In this document: positions 17,489 through 25,874 of the stretch, in pieces
Numbering within the stretch: position 1 is the first letter of the stretch
Layout: each line of letters begins with the position of its first letter
From: RDXT01 sp033762375
GTDB lineage: Bacteria; Bacteroidota; Bacteroidia; J057
Direction: 5' to 3'
Assembly: GCA_033762375.1 (NCBI GenBank)
Contig: JANRLQ010000097.1
Coordinates: 62,001 to 126,000 of the forward strand
DNA: 64,000 nt
Position numbers and translations under genes: made by a program
The notes under the pieces: model-generated
Database searches by the model: none
Seen by the model: only the letters and a program-made list of their open reading frames with translations
What the model was told of the DNA's origin: nothing

Positions 17489-20400
17489 GCCGGATAACCG
17501 AACATACCATCGAATCCTTCACCATCGAGTTGCTCGAAAAACTCGGTTATACCTACCTCTATGGCCCCGACATAGCCCCCGAATTCCCCTCCTCCGGAGG
17601 GGTGCCCGAAGGGCGGGGTGGTTCCTCCTCTCCCGAAGACCGGGGTGGTTCCTCCTCCCCCGACTACCAGCGCAGCCAGGATACCCGTGACAGCTACGCC
17701 CAGGTCCTCCTGCTGAACCGCCTACAAAGCGCCGTCCGCCGCATCAACCCCAGCATCCCCGCTGATGCCCAGGCCGAAGCCATCAAAGCCATCCAGCGCA
17801 TCGCTTCCCCCGAGCTCTTGAGCAACAATGAGAGGTTTCACCGCTTGCTGACCGAAGGCATACCCGTATCCAAACAAGTAGATGGCGACGAGCGCGGCGA
17901 CCGGGTTTGGCTGATTGATTTTAAAAACCCGCAGCACAACGATTTTGTCGTCGCCAACCAATTCACCATCGTTGAAAACGGCAACAACAAACGGCCCGAT
18001 GTCCTGCTCTTTGTCAATGGCATTCCGCTGGTGCTGATCGAGCTCAAAAACGCCGCACACGAAAACACCACCATTCATTCGGCTTTCAAGCAGGTCGAAA
18101 CCTACAAAGCCATGATCCCCAGCTTGTTTACCTACAATGGGTTTGTGGTCATTTCGGATGGGCTGGAAGCCAAGGCAGGTTCCATTTCGGCAGGTTTTAG
18201 CCGCTTCATGGCCTGGAAATCAGCCGACGGAAAAGCCGAGGCATCGCATCTGGTCAGTCAGTTGGAAACCCTGATCCAGGGTATGTTGAACCAGGAGACT
18301 TTGATTGACCTGATCCGGCATTTCATCGTTTTTGAAAAATCAAAAAAGGAGGATGCCGAAACGGGCCTCACCAGCATTTCGACCGTAAAAAAACTAGCGG
18401 CCTACCATCAATACTACGCCGTGAATCGGGCGGTGGAATCTACCTTGCGCGCAACGGGCTTTAATTCCCCTCCTCCGGAGGGGTGGCCAAAGGTTGTGGA
18501 TTCCCCTCCCCTGGAGGGGTGGTCGCAGACCGGGGTGGTAAATTCCCCTCCTCCGACGGAGGTATCAAAGACCGGGGTGGTTAATTCCCCTCCGATGGAG
18601 CCCCCACATACCCACACGGTCAACAGAGCCAGCAAAAACTACTTTGACCTCCCCTTTAACCCCAAGCTGAAGGCAAGGGCCCGTGAACTCCGGCAAGCTG
18701 GTAATCTCAGCGAGGTGCTTTTCTGGAAGCAGGTGAGGAACAAACAATTTAAAGGGTTTGATTTTGACCGGCAGAAAATCATCGGGAACTACATTGTTGA
18801 TTTTTACTGCACCAATTGTCGCGTAGTTGTTGAGATTGATGGGAGCAGCCATGATGATAAGCAATCATATGATGCTGAGCGGGATGCGTATCTACAATCG
18901 CTTGGGCTACAGGTGATTCATATACCGGTAGCGGATGTTTTGCAGCGGATGGGGGCGGTGATGGAGATGTTGTATAACCACCCCGCGTTGTCTGGGGATC
19001 CTTCGGAAGGGTTGTATAACCACCCCGCCCTGCCGGGCACCCCTCCGGAGGAGGGGAATTTTGGTGATGTGCTGTCTGGGGTTCCTTCGGAAGGGGTGTA
19101 TAACCACCCCGCCCTGTCGGGCACCCCTCCGGAGGAGGGGAATTTTGGTGCAGTAGTGCAGGAGTCGCCTGAGCGTTATGGGTTGCCTGGGGTGCAAAAG
19201 CAGTCTATGGGTGACCGTAAGGCAGGGGTGGTGTGGCATACGCAGGGTAGTGGCAAATCGCTGTCAATGGTGTTTTATACCGGGAAAATCGTTCTGGCCC
19301 TGGACAATCCTACCATCCTTGTCATTACGGACCGCAATGACCTGGACGATCAACTGTTTGACACCTTTGCGGCCTCGAAACAACTGCTACGGCAGGATCC
19401 AGTACAGGCCGAAGACCGCAATCAATTAAAAGACTTGCTCAAAGTGGCTTCGGGGGGTGTCGTATTCACCACCATCCAAAAATTCCAACCTGAAGTCGGC
19501 AATGTGTATGAGGAGCTCTCCAGCCGCAGGAATATTGTGGTCATTGCCGATGAGGCACACCGCACTCAATACGGCTTTAAGGCCAAAACCATTGACGAAA
19601 AAGATGAGCAGGGCAATGTAGTAGGCAAAAAAACTGTGTATGGCTTCGCCAAATACATGCGTGATGCCTTGCCTTATGCTACCTATCTGGGCTTCACCGG
19701 AACGCCCATTGAACACAGCGACGTGAATACGCCAGCCGTTTTTGGCAACTACGTGGATATCTACGACATCGCCCAGGCGGTGGAAGATGGGGCTACCGTG
19801 CGGATTTATTACGAGAGTCGTTTGGCTAAGGTCAGCCTCAGTGAAGAGGGCAAACAACTGGTGGACGAGCTGGATGAGGAACTGGCGCAGGAGGATCTTA
19901 CCAGTACCCAAAAGGCAAAAGCCAGATGGACACAGCTTGAGGCGCTTGTGGGGAGTGGGAACCGCATCAGAAACATCGCTCAGGATATTGTAACCCACTT
20001 CAGCCAGCGGCAGGAAGTGTTTGAGGGCAAGGGAATGATCGTGGCCATGAGCCGCAGAATCGCAGCGGATTTATACCAGGCCATCATTGACCTGAAGCCT
20101 GAGTGGCACGCCGACGAATTGAATAAGGGCGTGATCAAGGTCGTGATGACTTCGGCCTCGTCTGACGGGCCCCAAATTGCCAAACACCATTCTACCAAAG
20201 AGCAGCGGCGCAGCCTGGCCGAAAGAATGAAAAACCCCGATGATGAACTCCAATTGGTCATCGTACGGGATATGTGGCTCACAGGGTTTGATGCCCCCAG
20301 TATGCACACGTTGTACATTGACAAACCCATGAAAGGGCACAACCTGATGCAGGCCATCGCCCGGGTCAACCGCGTGTACAAAGACAAGCCGGGTGGTTTG

Positions 20401-21459
20401 ATTGTGGACTATCTGGGCATTGCCGCCGACCTGAAAAAAGCCCTGGCGTTTTATTCAGATGCGGGTGGGAAGGGTGATCCCAGCATTTTGCAGGAGCAGG
20501 CGGTGCAGCTGATGCTGGAGAAGTTAGAGGTTGTTTCTCAGATGTATCATGGGTTTGAGTATGAGCATTATTTTGATGCAGATACTTCCAGGAAACTATC
20601 GCTGATTTTGGCTGCTGAGGAGCATATTTTGGGTCTGGATGACGGGAAAAAGCGCTACATCAACGAGGTAACGGCCTTGTCAAAAGCGTTTGCCATTGCC
20701 ATCCCGCACGACCAGGCGCTGGATGTAAAAGATGAGATTGGTTTTTTTCAGGCCGTCAAAGCAAGGTTGGCAAAATTTGACAGCACTGGCTCAGGCAAAA
20801 CAGATGAAGAAATTGAAACTACGATCCGGCAGGTGATTGATAAGGCTTTGGTTTCAGAGCAGGTAATTGATGTGTTTGACGCGGCAGGCATCAAAAAGCC
20901 AGATATTTCTATTCTTTCAGAAGAGTTTTTGATGGAGCTGAAGGGGATGGAGCATAAAAATGTTGCCCTGGAAGTGTTGAAAAAACTATTAAATGATGAG
21001 ATAAAATCAAGATCGAAGATGAATCTCGTACAGAGCAGGACATTTTTAGAAATGCTCGAAAACGCTATCAGGAATTATCAAAATAAAATTCTGACAGCAG
21101 CCGAGGTCATCGAAGAACTTATCAATCTGAGCAAGGACATTGTAAAAATGGACAATGAAGCCCGGCAGATGGGGTTGACAGATTTTGAGTATGCTTTTTA
21201 TACCGCAGTAGCAAATAACGACAGTGCAAGGGAGCTCATGCAGAAAGACAAGCTCAGAGAGCTTGCCGTAGTGCTGACTGAAACCATCAGGCAAAATGCG
21301 TCTATTGACTGGACCATCAAGGAAAGTGTAAAGGCTAAATTAAAGGTTGCGGTAAAAAGGATTCTGCGAAAATATGGATATCCGCCAGATATGCAGATGC
21401 TGGCTACAGAGACTGTGCTAAAACAGGCCGAGATGATGGCAAGTGAAATAACAGGATGA
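17485..21459 (+). CDS. hsdR: Type I restriction endonuclease/translocase HsdR with in-frame DUF559 element
   Basis: 1324 residues, against about 1000-1100 for relatives. The N-terminal PD-(D/E)xK nuclease has Asp172 (RPDVLLF) and Glu186-x-Lys188 (IELK). The superfamily 2 translocase has Walker A GSGKS at 588-592, DEAH at 689-692, GFTGTP, and the late block TGFDAPSMHTLYIDKPM with QAIARVNRVY. The extra length is explained by two insertions: a repeat-coded stretch at residues 33-60 and a 226-codon element at about 327-552 carrying a DUF559 nuclease domain, inserted between AVNRAVESTLRATG and VVQESPERYGLPG, which are contiguous or nearly so in relatives (recalled family knowledge, not aligned). 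All frames stay open, so a full-length product is possible; whether it still restricts DNA is unknown. Confidence 0.92.
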   Translation: MSRITEHTIESFTIELLEKLGYTYLYGPDIAPEFPSSGGVPEGRGGSSSPEDRGGSSSPDYQRSQDTRDSYAQVLLLNRLQSAVRRINPSIPADAQAEAIKAIQRIASPELLSNNERFHRLLTEGIPVSKQVDGDERGDRVWLIDFKNPQHNDFVVANQFTIVENGNNKRPDVLLFVNGIPLVLIELKNAAHENTTIHSAFKQVETYKAMIPSLFTYNGFVVISDGLEAKAGSISAGFSRFMAWKSADGKAEASHLVSQLETLIQGMLNQETLIDLIRHFIVFEKSKKEDAETGLTSISTVKKLAAYHQYYAVNRAVESTLRATGFNSPPPEGWPKVVDSPPLEGWSQTGVVNSPPPTEVSKTGVVNSPPMEPPHTHTVNRASKNYFDLPFNPKLKARARELRQAGNLSEVLFWKQVRNKQFKGFDFDRQKIIGNYIVDFYCTNCRVVVEIDGSSHDDKQSYDAERDAYLQSLGLQVIHIPVADVLQRMGAVMEMLYNHPALSGDPSEGLYNHPALPGTPPEEGNFGDVLSGVPSEGVYNHPALSGTPPEEGNFGAVVQESPERYGLPGVQKQSMGDRKAGVVWHTQGSGKSLSMVFYTGKIVLALDNPTILVITDRNDLDDQLFDTFAASKQLLRQDPVQAEDRNQLKDLLKVASGGVVFTTIQKFQPEVGNVYEELSSRRNIVVIADEAHRTQYGFKAKTIDEKDEQGNVVGKKTVYGFAKYMRDALPYATYLGFTGTPIEHSDVNTPAVFGNYVDIYDIAQAVEDGATVRIYYESRLAKVSLSEEGKQLVDELDEELAQEDLTSTQKAKARWTQLEALVGSGNRIRNIAQDIVTHFSQRQEVFEGKGMIVAMSRRIAADLYQAIIDLKPEWHADELNKGVIKVVMTSASSDGPQIAKHHSTKEQRRSLAERMKNPDDELQLVIVRDMWLTGFDAPSMHTLYIDKPMKGHNLMQAIARVNRVYKDKPGGLIVDYLGIAADLKKALAFYSDAGGKGDPSILQEQAVQLMLEKLEVVSQMYHGFEYEHYFDADTSRKLSLILAAEEHILGLDDGKKRYINEVTALSKAFAIAIPHDQALDVKDEIGFFQAVKARLAKFDSTGSGKTDEEIETTIRQVIDKALVSEQVIDVFDAAGIKKPDISILSEEFLMELKGMEHKNVALEVLKKLLNDEIKSRSKMNLVQSRTFLEMLENAIRNYQNKILTAAEVIEELINLSKDIVKMDNEARQMGLTDFEYAFYTAVANNDSARELMQKDKLRELAVVLTETIRQNASIDWTIKESVKAKLKVAVKRILRKYGYPPDMQMLATETVLKQAEMMASEITG
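17581..17664 (+). repeat. In-frame palindromic repeat near the hsdR N terminus
   Basis: 84 bases, 28 codons: one full repeat unit (17581-17623) followed by two shorter tandem pieces ending in CGGGGTGGTT. It begins with the same GAATTCCCCTCCT as the hsdM copy and is read in the same frame (EFPSSGGVPEGRGG). It separates YLYGPDIAP from the conserved SYAQVLLLNRLQ block. Confidence 0.85.
18463..18605 (+). repeat. Left repeat array of the DUF559 element (forward units)
   Basis: Four units starting at 18463, 18500, 18541 and 18583, each beginning with (A)ATTCCCCTCC and most ending in CCGGGGTGGT. They are read in a different frame from the hsdM and N-terminal hsdR copies, giving NSPPPEGW-like peptides. 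Units 3 and 4 are degenerate. Confidence 0.85.
18976..19144 (-). repeat. Right repeat array of the DUF559 element (inverted units)
   Basis: Three units in reverse orientation starting with AACCACCCCGC at 18976, 19018 and 19102. The segments 19018-19101 and 19102 onward are an 84-base (28-codon) tandem duplication: both copies continue past the repeat end with AATTTTGGTG, so the duplication includes bases of the hsdR flank. Translated as NHPALPGTPPEEGNFG-like peptides. Confidence 0.85.
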
Positions 21460-21473
21460 GGCAGAGTGTCCTC

Positions 21474-21505
21474 TTGCCCTTCTTCCCCCATATTTCGTAT
21501 ATTTG
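21474..21505 (+). promoter_or_regulatory. Bacteroidota-type promoter before the 247-residue secreted protein
   Basis: TTG at 21474-21476, 21 bases, then TATATTTG at 21498-21505: an exact match to the -33/-7 pattern TTG-N17-23-TAnnTTTG. It starts 15 bases after the hsdR stop, so the next gene is transcribed on its own, with a leader of about 80 bases. Confidence 0.65.
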
Positions 21506-21591
21506 CATAAGCCCTCCCGTATAAAATTCGCTGACGTCCCCATATATAGCCCGTCCCCAGATTACGCAAACTCAAACAACACCCGCTCCCA

Positions 21592-22335
21592 ATGAAAACG
21601 CCACTCGCCATTATCACTATCACCCTGCTCTTGGGGGCCTGGTCCAGCCCTCAGGATGCGGGTGTACCCTATATCAATGCTGTGTGCCGGGTAAGCCTGA
21701 AAAACGGTACGGTTCACGAAGGCATGATCTGTATCGTGCGAGGTGGCTACCTTGGGTACCGAAAAAATGGATTTGGATATAAATATCCGGGCCGTGATAA
21801 TATTTTTTATAACTTTTTTTCTTTAGATGATTACTTTTATCATGGCGATCCGTCGCCCAGGTGGGATAACGAATCCGGGAAAGAGCAATACCCTGAAGTA
21901 TATTTTATGTCTGCACCGTATTATGATGTGAATCGGGCGAGTACGTTTAATGATACAACGCTGGAACATTCGATATCGGAGATATATACCTATAACTACC
22001 TCCTTTTTAAGGAGTTTCATATTTTTCAGGGTCTTCCGCTGTCACTCAGGTTATCTGGAGAAGAACAGGTGCGTAGCGGGCAGGAAGAGGAAATGGTGCC
22101 CAGAGTTGCCATTTCGGTAGATGAGGTAGCTCGGTTTGAGTTATTGGTCAATCCACATGAAAAATGGCTGGAAGTAGTACAAAAAGCCAGGGAGCGGCGG
22201 CTGAATTCGGGAGAGGCCTGGGAAGATTACGAAGAGCCTTTGTGGTATCACGAAATCCGTGCAGATACGGCTCTTTTTAATAGCTTGGCATTCAGATTTG
22301 AGGACAATCGCAGTGCGGCCGTTCTTCAGCCCTAA
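21592..22335 (+). CDS. Secreted protein of unknown function
   Basis: 247 residues; I do not recognise a family. A signal peptide (about residues 1-23, hydrophobic LAIITITLLLGAW) suggests export. The mature part begins with a short beta-rich stretch (CRVSLKNGTVHEGMICIVRGGYLGYRKNG) and is unusually rich in Tyr, Phe and Asp in the middle (residues 60-150), then acidic. One Cys pair (about 29 and 45) could form a disulfide. It has its own promoter and lies between hsdR and the convergent AraC/SDR pair; nothing ties it to restriction. Confidence 0.7.
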   Translation: MKTPLAIITITLLLGAWSSPQDAGVPYINAVCRVSLKNGTVHEGMICIVRGGYLGYRKNGFGYKYPGRDNIFYNFFSLDDYFYHGDPSPRWDNESGKEQYPEVYFMSAPYYDVNRASTFNDTTLEHSISEIYTYNYLLFKEFHIFQGLPLSLRLSGEEQVRSGQEEEMVPRVAISVDEVARFELLVNPHEKWLEVVQKARERRLNSGEAWEDYEEPLWYHEIRADTALFNSLAFRFEDNRSAAVLQP

Positions 22336-22378
22336 CTCAGATGTTTTTCCGGATATACGCAGTTTTCCTACCCATCCT

Positions 22379-23284
22379 TCACGCCAGTGCCCGGTAGGCA
22401 GTGGGGTTCAGGCCGGTTTTGGCTTTGAACAGTTTGCTGAAGTGCTGGGGATACTCAAATCCCAGGCCGTAGGCGACTTCACTCACGGAGGCATTGGAGC
22501 CGAGCAGCAGGGTTTTGGCTTTTTCGATGATATGGTCGTGGATATGGTCTTTGGCGCTTTTGCCGGTTTCGATTTTCAGCATGTCGCTCAGGTATCGGGC
22601 TGACATGTTGAGGGCTTCGCCACACTGGGCCACGGTCGGAGGGCCTGACTGGGCCAGGCTGTCGGAAGCAAAATAGGTTTCGAGGTATTGCTCAAACTGG
22701 ACGATATGGTCCCGGCTCAGGTTGGTGCGGGAAAAAAACTGCCGGTCGTAGTACCGCCGGCAATATTTCAGCAGGGCATGGAGGTTGGCGATGATCAGCT
22801 CCTGGGAGTGTTTGTCAGCGTTTTGGGCCAGCTCGGTCTCGATGTACTGGACAAAACCTGCCAGGATAATCCGCTCTTTTTCAGAGACATGCAGGGCCTC
22901 GTGTACCGAGTAGTCAAAAAACGCAAAGTCTCTGATGGTCCTGCCCAGTTCAGACCGGCGGATCAGGTCGGGGTGGAAGAGGAGGGTCCAGCCGGTGGTA
23001 TGGGCTGTTTCTTCCTGTGTGCCGATGGTCAGGGCCTGGTGGGGAGCTGTGAAGATAAGGGTGCCTTCTTCAAAGTCATAGGCATTGCGGCCATATTGGA
23101 GGCTGCCCCTGACGCCTCCTTTTAGCCCGATGATATACAACTCACTGGTCATGCGGACGCCTGCCAGGCTTGCCTCCACCGCAGGCCAGCCCCTGAGCAC
23201 CGTGATGAGGGGGTGCAGGGGGCTGGGCAGTCCTAGCAGATGGTGGACCTCGGCGATACTCCGGGAGTGATGAAAGGCCGGCAT
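22379..23284 (-). CDS. AraC-family transcriptional regulator
   Basis: 301 residues. The C-terminal 100 residues are an AraC double helix-turn-helix (ETGKSAKDHIHDHIIEKAKTL and VSEVAYGLGFEYPQHFSKLFK, then GLNPTAYR). The N-terminal part (30-150) has a cupin-like sensor pattern (FEEGTLIFTAPHQALTIG). The start at 23284 (MPAFHHSRSIAEVHHLL) is chosen because it falls three bases after the stop of the upstream dehydrogenase gene; an upstream in-frame start at 23338 would overlap it. The pair looks like an operon in which the regulator may control the dehydrogenase. Confidence 0.9.
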   Translation of the reverse strand: MPAFHHSRSIAEVHHLLGLPSPLHPLITVLRGWPAVEASLAGVRMTSELYIIGLKGGVRGSLQYGRNAYDFEEGTLIFTAPHQALTIGTQEETAHTTGWTLLFHPDLIRRSELGRTIRDFAFFDYSVHEALHVSEKERIILAGFVQYIETELAQNADKHSQELIIANLHALLKYCRRYYDRQFFSRTNLSRDHIVQFEQYLETYFASDSLAQSGPPTVAQCGEALNMSARYLSDMLKIETGKSAKDHIHDHIIEKAKTLLLGSNASVSEVAYGLGFEYPQHFSKLFKAKTGLNPTAYRALA

Positions 23285-23286
23285 AC

Positions 23287-24195
23287 TCAGGAAAGGACGG
23301 GATATACGACCTGGGTCAGGGTTTCGGAGAGTTCCCACAGGCGACGGGCCGGGGTTTCCTGATGTGACAGGGCATTGGAGGATACGACGACCGGGTACCC
23401 GCGCATCTCCATAAATCCGGACGGGCCAAAGTAAGTACCCGGCTGGGCTTGTGCCTCACAGGCAGCCCGGAGGGTCGGCAGTACGCCCATGGAGAGCGGC
23501 TGCGAAAAAACCGGATTGAGTACCCGGGCCAGCCGGGAGTGGCGCTGGAGTTCGGTGCTGGTCCAGCCCGGATGGGCAGCCGTGATCAGCGGCGCCTTGG
23601 GGCTACTTTTCAGCCGGCGGGTCAGTTCGTAGGCAAAATACAGGTTGGCAATTTTGCTGTCGGAGTAGGCCTGCATGGTATTGTAGGGCCGTTTTTCCCA
23701 GTGGAAGTCCTCAAAGTTAATCTTGCCCTGCTGGTGGGCGATGCTGGAGGTCGCCACAATCCTGGACTGAGGGGTAGTGGTCAGGAGGGGCATGAGCAGG
23801 CCTGTCAGGGCAAAATGCCCCAGGTGGTTGACGCCCATCTGGACTTCGAATCCATCTTCGGTTTTGGCATAGGGGCAAGCCATGATCCCGGCATTGTTGA
23901 TGAGCACATCCAGGCGCGGGTAGGTGCGGAGGACCTCCCCGGCAAAGTGCTGAACCGATTGCAGGCTGTTCAGGTCCAGGGCATGCACGTGGAGGCGGGC
24001 ATCCGGGGTGGTTTGCCGGATTTCCTGCACGACGGCCCGTGCTTTCGCCAGGTCTCTTGCCGCCAGGATGATCGTCGCGTGTTTGCCTGCCAGTACGCTG
24101 GCGGCTTCTTTGCCCAGGCCGCTGGTAGCGCCTGTGATCAGGATGACTTTACCGGTTTGGTCCGGTATGTGTTGGGAATCCCACTGGTTTTTCAT
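23287..24195 (-). CDS. Short-chain dehydrogenase/reductase (retinol-dehydrogenase-like)
   Basis: 302 residues of classical SDR type. The nucleotide-binding motif TGATSGLG is at about 20-27, NNAG at about 99-102, and the catalytic Ser with Tyr-x-x-x-Lys in YSDSK (about residues 177-181). AARDLAKA after beta-strand 2 favours NADP(H). The block TGLLMPLL and HPGWTSTELQRHS resemble the WWOX/RDH-like subgroup. The substrate cannot be told. First gene of a two-gene unit with the AraC regulator. Confidence 0.9.
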   Translation of the reverse strand: MKNQWDSQHIPDQTGKVILITGATSGLGKEAASVLAGKHATIILAARDLAKARAVVQEIRQTTPDARLHVHALDLNSLQSVQHFAGEVLRTYPRLDVLINNAGIMACPYAKTEDGFEVQMGVNHLGHFALTGLLMPLLTTTPQSRIVATSSIAHQQGKINFEDFHWEKRPYNTMQAYSDSKIANLYFAYELTRRLKSSPKAPLITAAHPGWTSTELQRHSRLARVLNPVFSQPLSMGVLPTLRAACEAQAQPGTYFGPSGFMEMRGYPVVVSSNALSHQETPARRLWELSETLTQVVYPVLS

Positions 24196-24355
24196 CTGGG
24201 TTGGGTGTCGTTGAATAGGTGAGGTTCTTCTCCATCATACCCGATGGCAGAAGGAACACCACAAAACTACGGTGGCGGTCAGGGTTGCGATGAATACATT
24301 TCGCAGGGACTTGCATATATTTTACCGGGGCTGCGTCTGTATTACCCCTGTGCCG

Positions 24356-24397
24356 CATCCCTGCCTCCCCGTCTGGACGGAGGATCCGGCAGGGATG
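24356..24397. repeat. Intergenic palindrome
   Basis: A 42-base imperfect palindrome: 10-bp outer arms CATCCCTGCC / GGCAGGGATG are perfect and an inner CCGTC TG GACGG stem extends them. It lies in the 266-base gap after the T9SS protein gene. No T run follows, so a REP-like element or processed hairpin is as likely as a terminator. Confidence 0.5.
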
Positions 24398-24461
24398 TTG
24401 TCAGACCAGGGACCAGGTGGATTGCGTCCCGGATCGTTTATGGGGAGAAGTTGGGCGGGGC

Positions 24462-25673
24462 TTATTGTTTCACAAACGCGGATTCAGCCTCCTTGCCATC
24501 ACGAAATCTCACCCGCAGGAAATAATACCCCGGCGCGAGCGTATGCACATCCACGCTGCTGTTGTCTGGCACAAGCGCCTGTGTCCTTCCCAGCACATCT
24601 GTCACATACAGGGCCTCAATCGGGGCGTCGGCTCTGAGCTGCATTATATCGCTGGCGGGATTGGGCCACAGGGCCAGGGCTGGCGCTGATACCGGATCCT
24701 CCACACGGGTAGAAGTGCCGTATTTCGCCAGGGCAAACCCTGTGTTGTCGCATTCAAACTCGACGATCAGGGCAGCGGGTATCTGGCCGGTCACGAGGGT
24801 ATTGTTGGTGGTCGAATATATATAAAAGTCTAAGGCACCGCCTATCGCGCCGAGCATAAATACCATGTTGCCCGTATTCTGGTCAAATGCACAGGTACTT
24901 ACCTGATATACATTGAGTTGCGGAAAATCAGCCTCCACCGTCATGGCACCGGTTGCGGGATCCAATTCCTGAATCTGGATATGGCTTGTGGTGCCTGCAT
25001 ACAAGCTGGACAACGCGTACAGCACATCGTTTTGGTTGTCGTACTCCAGCGTAATGATGGAGACAGCCGGATCCGTCAGGGGTACTTTGGTGAAGCTGAA
25101 GACCGTGTCGGTGGTTTTGGCACCATAGAGGCAGGTGCCCAGTACGCTGTCTATGCCGACAAAATAGTATATCCCGGCATTGGAGTCATAACTACTTACA
25201 TCTACCAGCAAGGCCTGACATTGAGGAATGGTCCCCAGGATCGTGTCCGTGCCCGTGGTGATATCGGTAGATACCACATAGACGCTGGTGGCGATCAGCG
25301 ACCCCGTGCTGCTGAATACATTGTCCAGCCTGACCCGGAATATTTCGCCGGAACTCATGTCAATCTCCGCGCTGATGCCGGGATTCATGGTTCCTGCCAC
25401 AGAGGCGGTGCCGGTACTGAGATCCACCCGGTTTGTACCATTTTCACCGGTAAAAAAGTACTGATTGTTATAGGCATCAAATACCGACGAACTGATAATC
25501 ACGTATTGGGCCGCAGTCGGGATGGTATCTGTGGGTATGCCCGTGATGGCATCCCAGCGGATGATGCGGGTGGAGGCAGAGGCCGCATCGTAGTTGGTAC
25601 CCATCATGGGGAGTTGGGCCGGGAGCACTTGAGAGAGGCAGACCAGCGCGAAAAGAGGTAGCAGGTGTTTCAT
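24462..25673 (-). CDS. T9SS-exported protein with beta-propeller-like body
   Basis: 403 residues. Signal peptide MKHLLPLFALVCLSQVLPAQ, then a body of short repeated beta segments (YDAASASTRIIRWDAITG, FDAYNNQYFF, YDNQNDVLYALSS, FDQNTGNMVFMLG), which suggests a propeller-like fold, and a C-terminal T9SS type A sorting domain from LWPNPASDIMQLR to the end (about 72 residues). No catalytic motif is visible; a surface-exposed binding or structural protein is the best guess. The start is set at the signal peptide; the frame is open 96 bases further upstream without a plausible start. Confidence 0.8.
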   Translation of the reverse strand: MKHLLPLFALVCLSQVLPAQLPMMGTNYDAASASTRIIRWDAITGIPTDTIPTAAQYVIISSSVFDAYNNQYFFTGENGTNRVDLSTGTASVAGTMNPGISAEIDMSSGEIFRVRLDNVFSSTGSLIATSVYVVSTDITTGTDTILGTIPQCQALLVDVSSYDSNAGIYYFVGIDSVLGTCLYGAKTTDTVFSFTKVPLTDPAVSIITLEYDNQNDVLYALSSLYAGTTSHIQIQELDPATGAMTVEADFPQLNVYQVSTCAFDQNTGNMVFMLGAIGGALDFYIYSTTNNTLVTGQIPAALIVEFECDNTGFALAKYGTSTRVEDPVSAPALALWPNPASDIMQLRADAPIEALYVTDVLGRTQALVPDNSSVDVHTLAPGYYFLRVRFRDGKEAESAFVKQ

Positions 25674-25874
25674 AATGGGTATTAATAGGGAGTTGGTATA
25701 ACAGTAGTACAGGGGTTTTGTTTTTGTGGCCTGCATATCAGGGACTTGCTTTTGGGTATGACAAGACAAAAGTTTTATTTGCGTACGAACGTTGCGAGAC
25801 AGGACCTCGCATCAGGTCCTCCGGCAGGTGTCCGGTTGCTTTCGGGTTATGGCTGGCCACAACCTTGTATGTAT

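Larger units (their letters stand above)
18463..19144 (+). mobile_element. DUF559 endonuclease element flanked by inverted palindromic arrays, inserted in frame in hsdR
   Basis: The ends 18463-18483 and 19124-19144 are perfect 21-bp inverted repeats, each ending in AATT. If AATT is a duplicated target, the net insertion 18463-19140 is 678 bases, exactly 226 codons, and the restored junction would read G-F-N-F-G-A-V. Inside, residues about 385-500 of the fusion form a DUF559 (Vsr-like PD-(D/E)xK) domain: ARELRQAGNLSEVLFWKQVR, FDFDRQKIIGNYIVDFYC and VVEIDGSSHDD (Glu450, Asp452, His456). Stand-alone DUF559 proteins in Bacteroidota end in a similar repeat-coded HPALxGTPPEEG tail (recalled, not searched). 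It is read as a homing or transposing palindromic element that became part of the host protein. Confidence 0.8.

Noticed and set aside
18976..19144. Repeat array considered as a CRISPR array
   Set aside because: Units are palindromic, nearly contiguous, vary in length, have no uniform spacers, and are translated inside hsdR; no cas genes are in the window.
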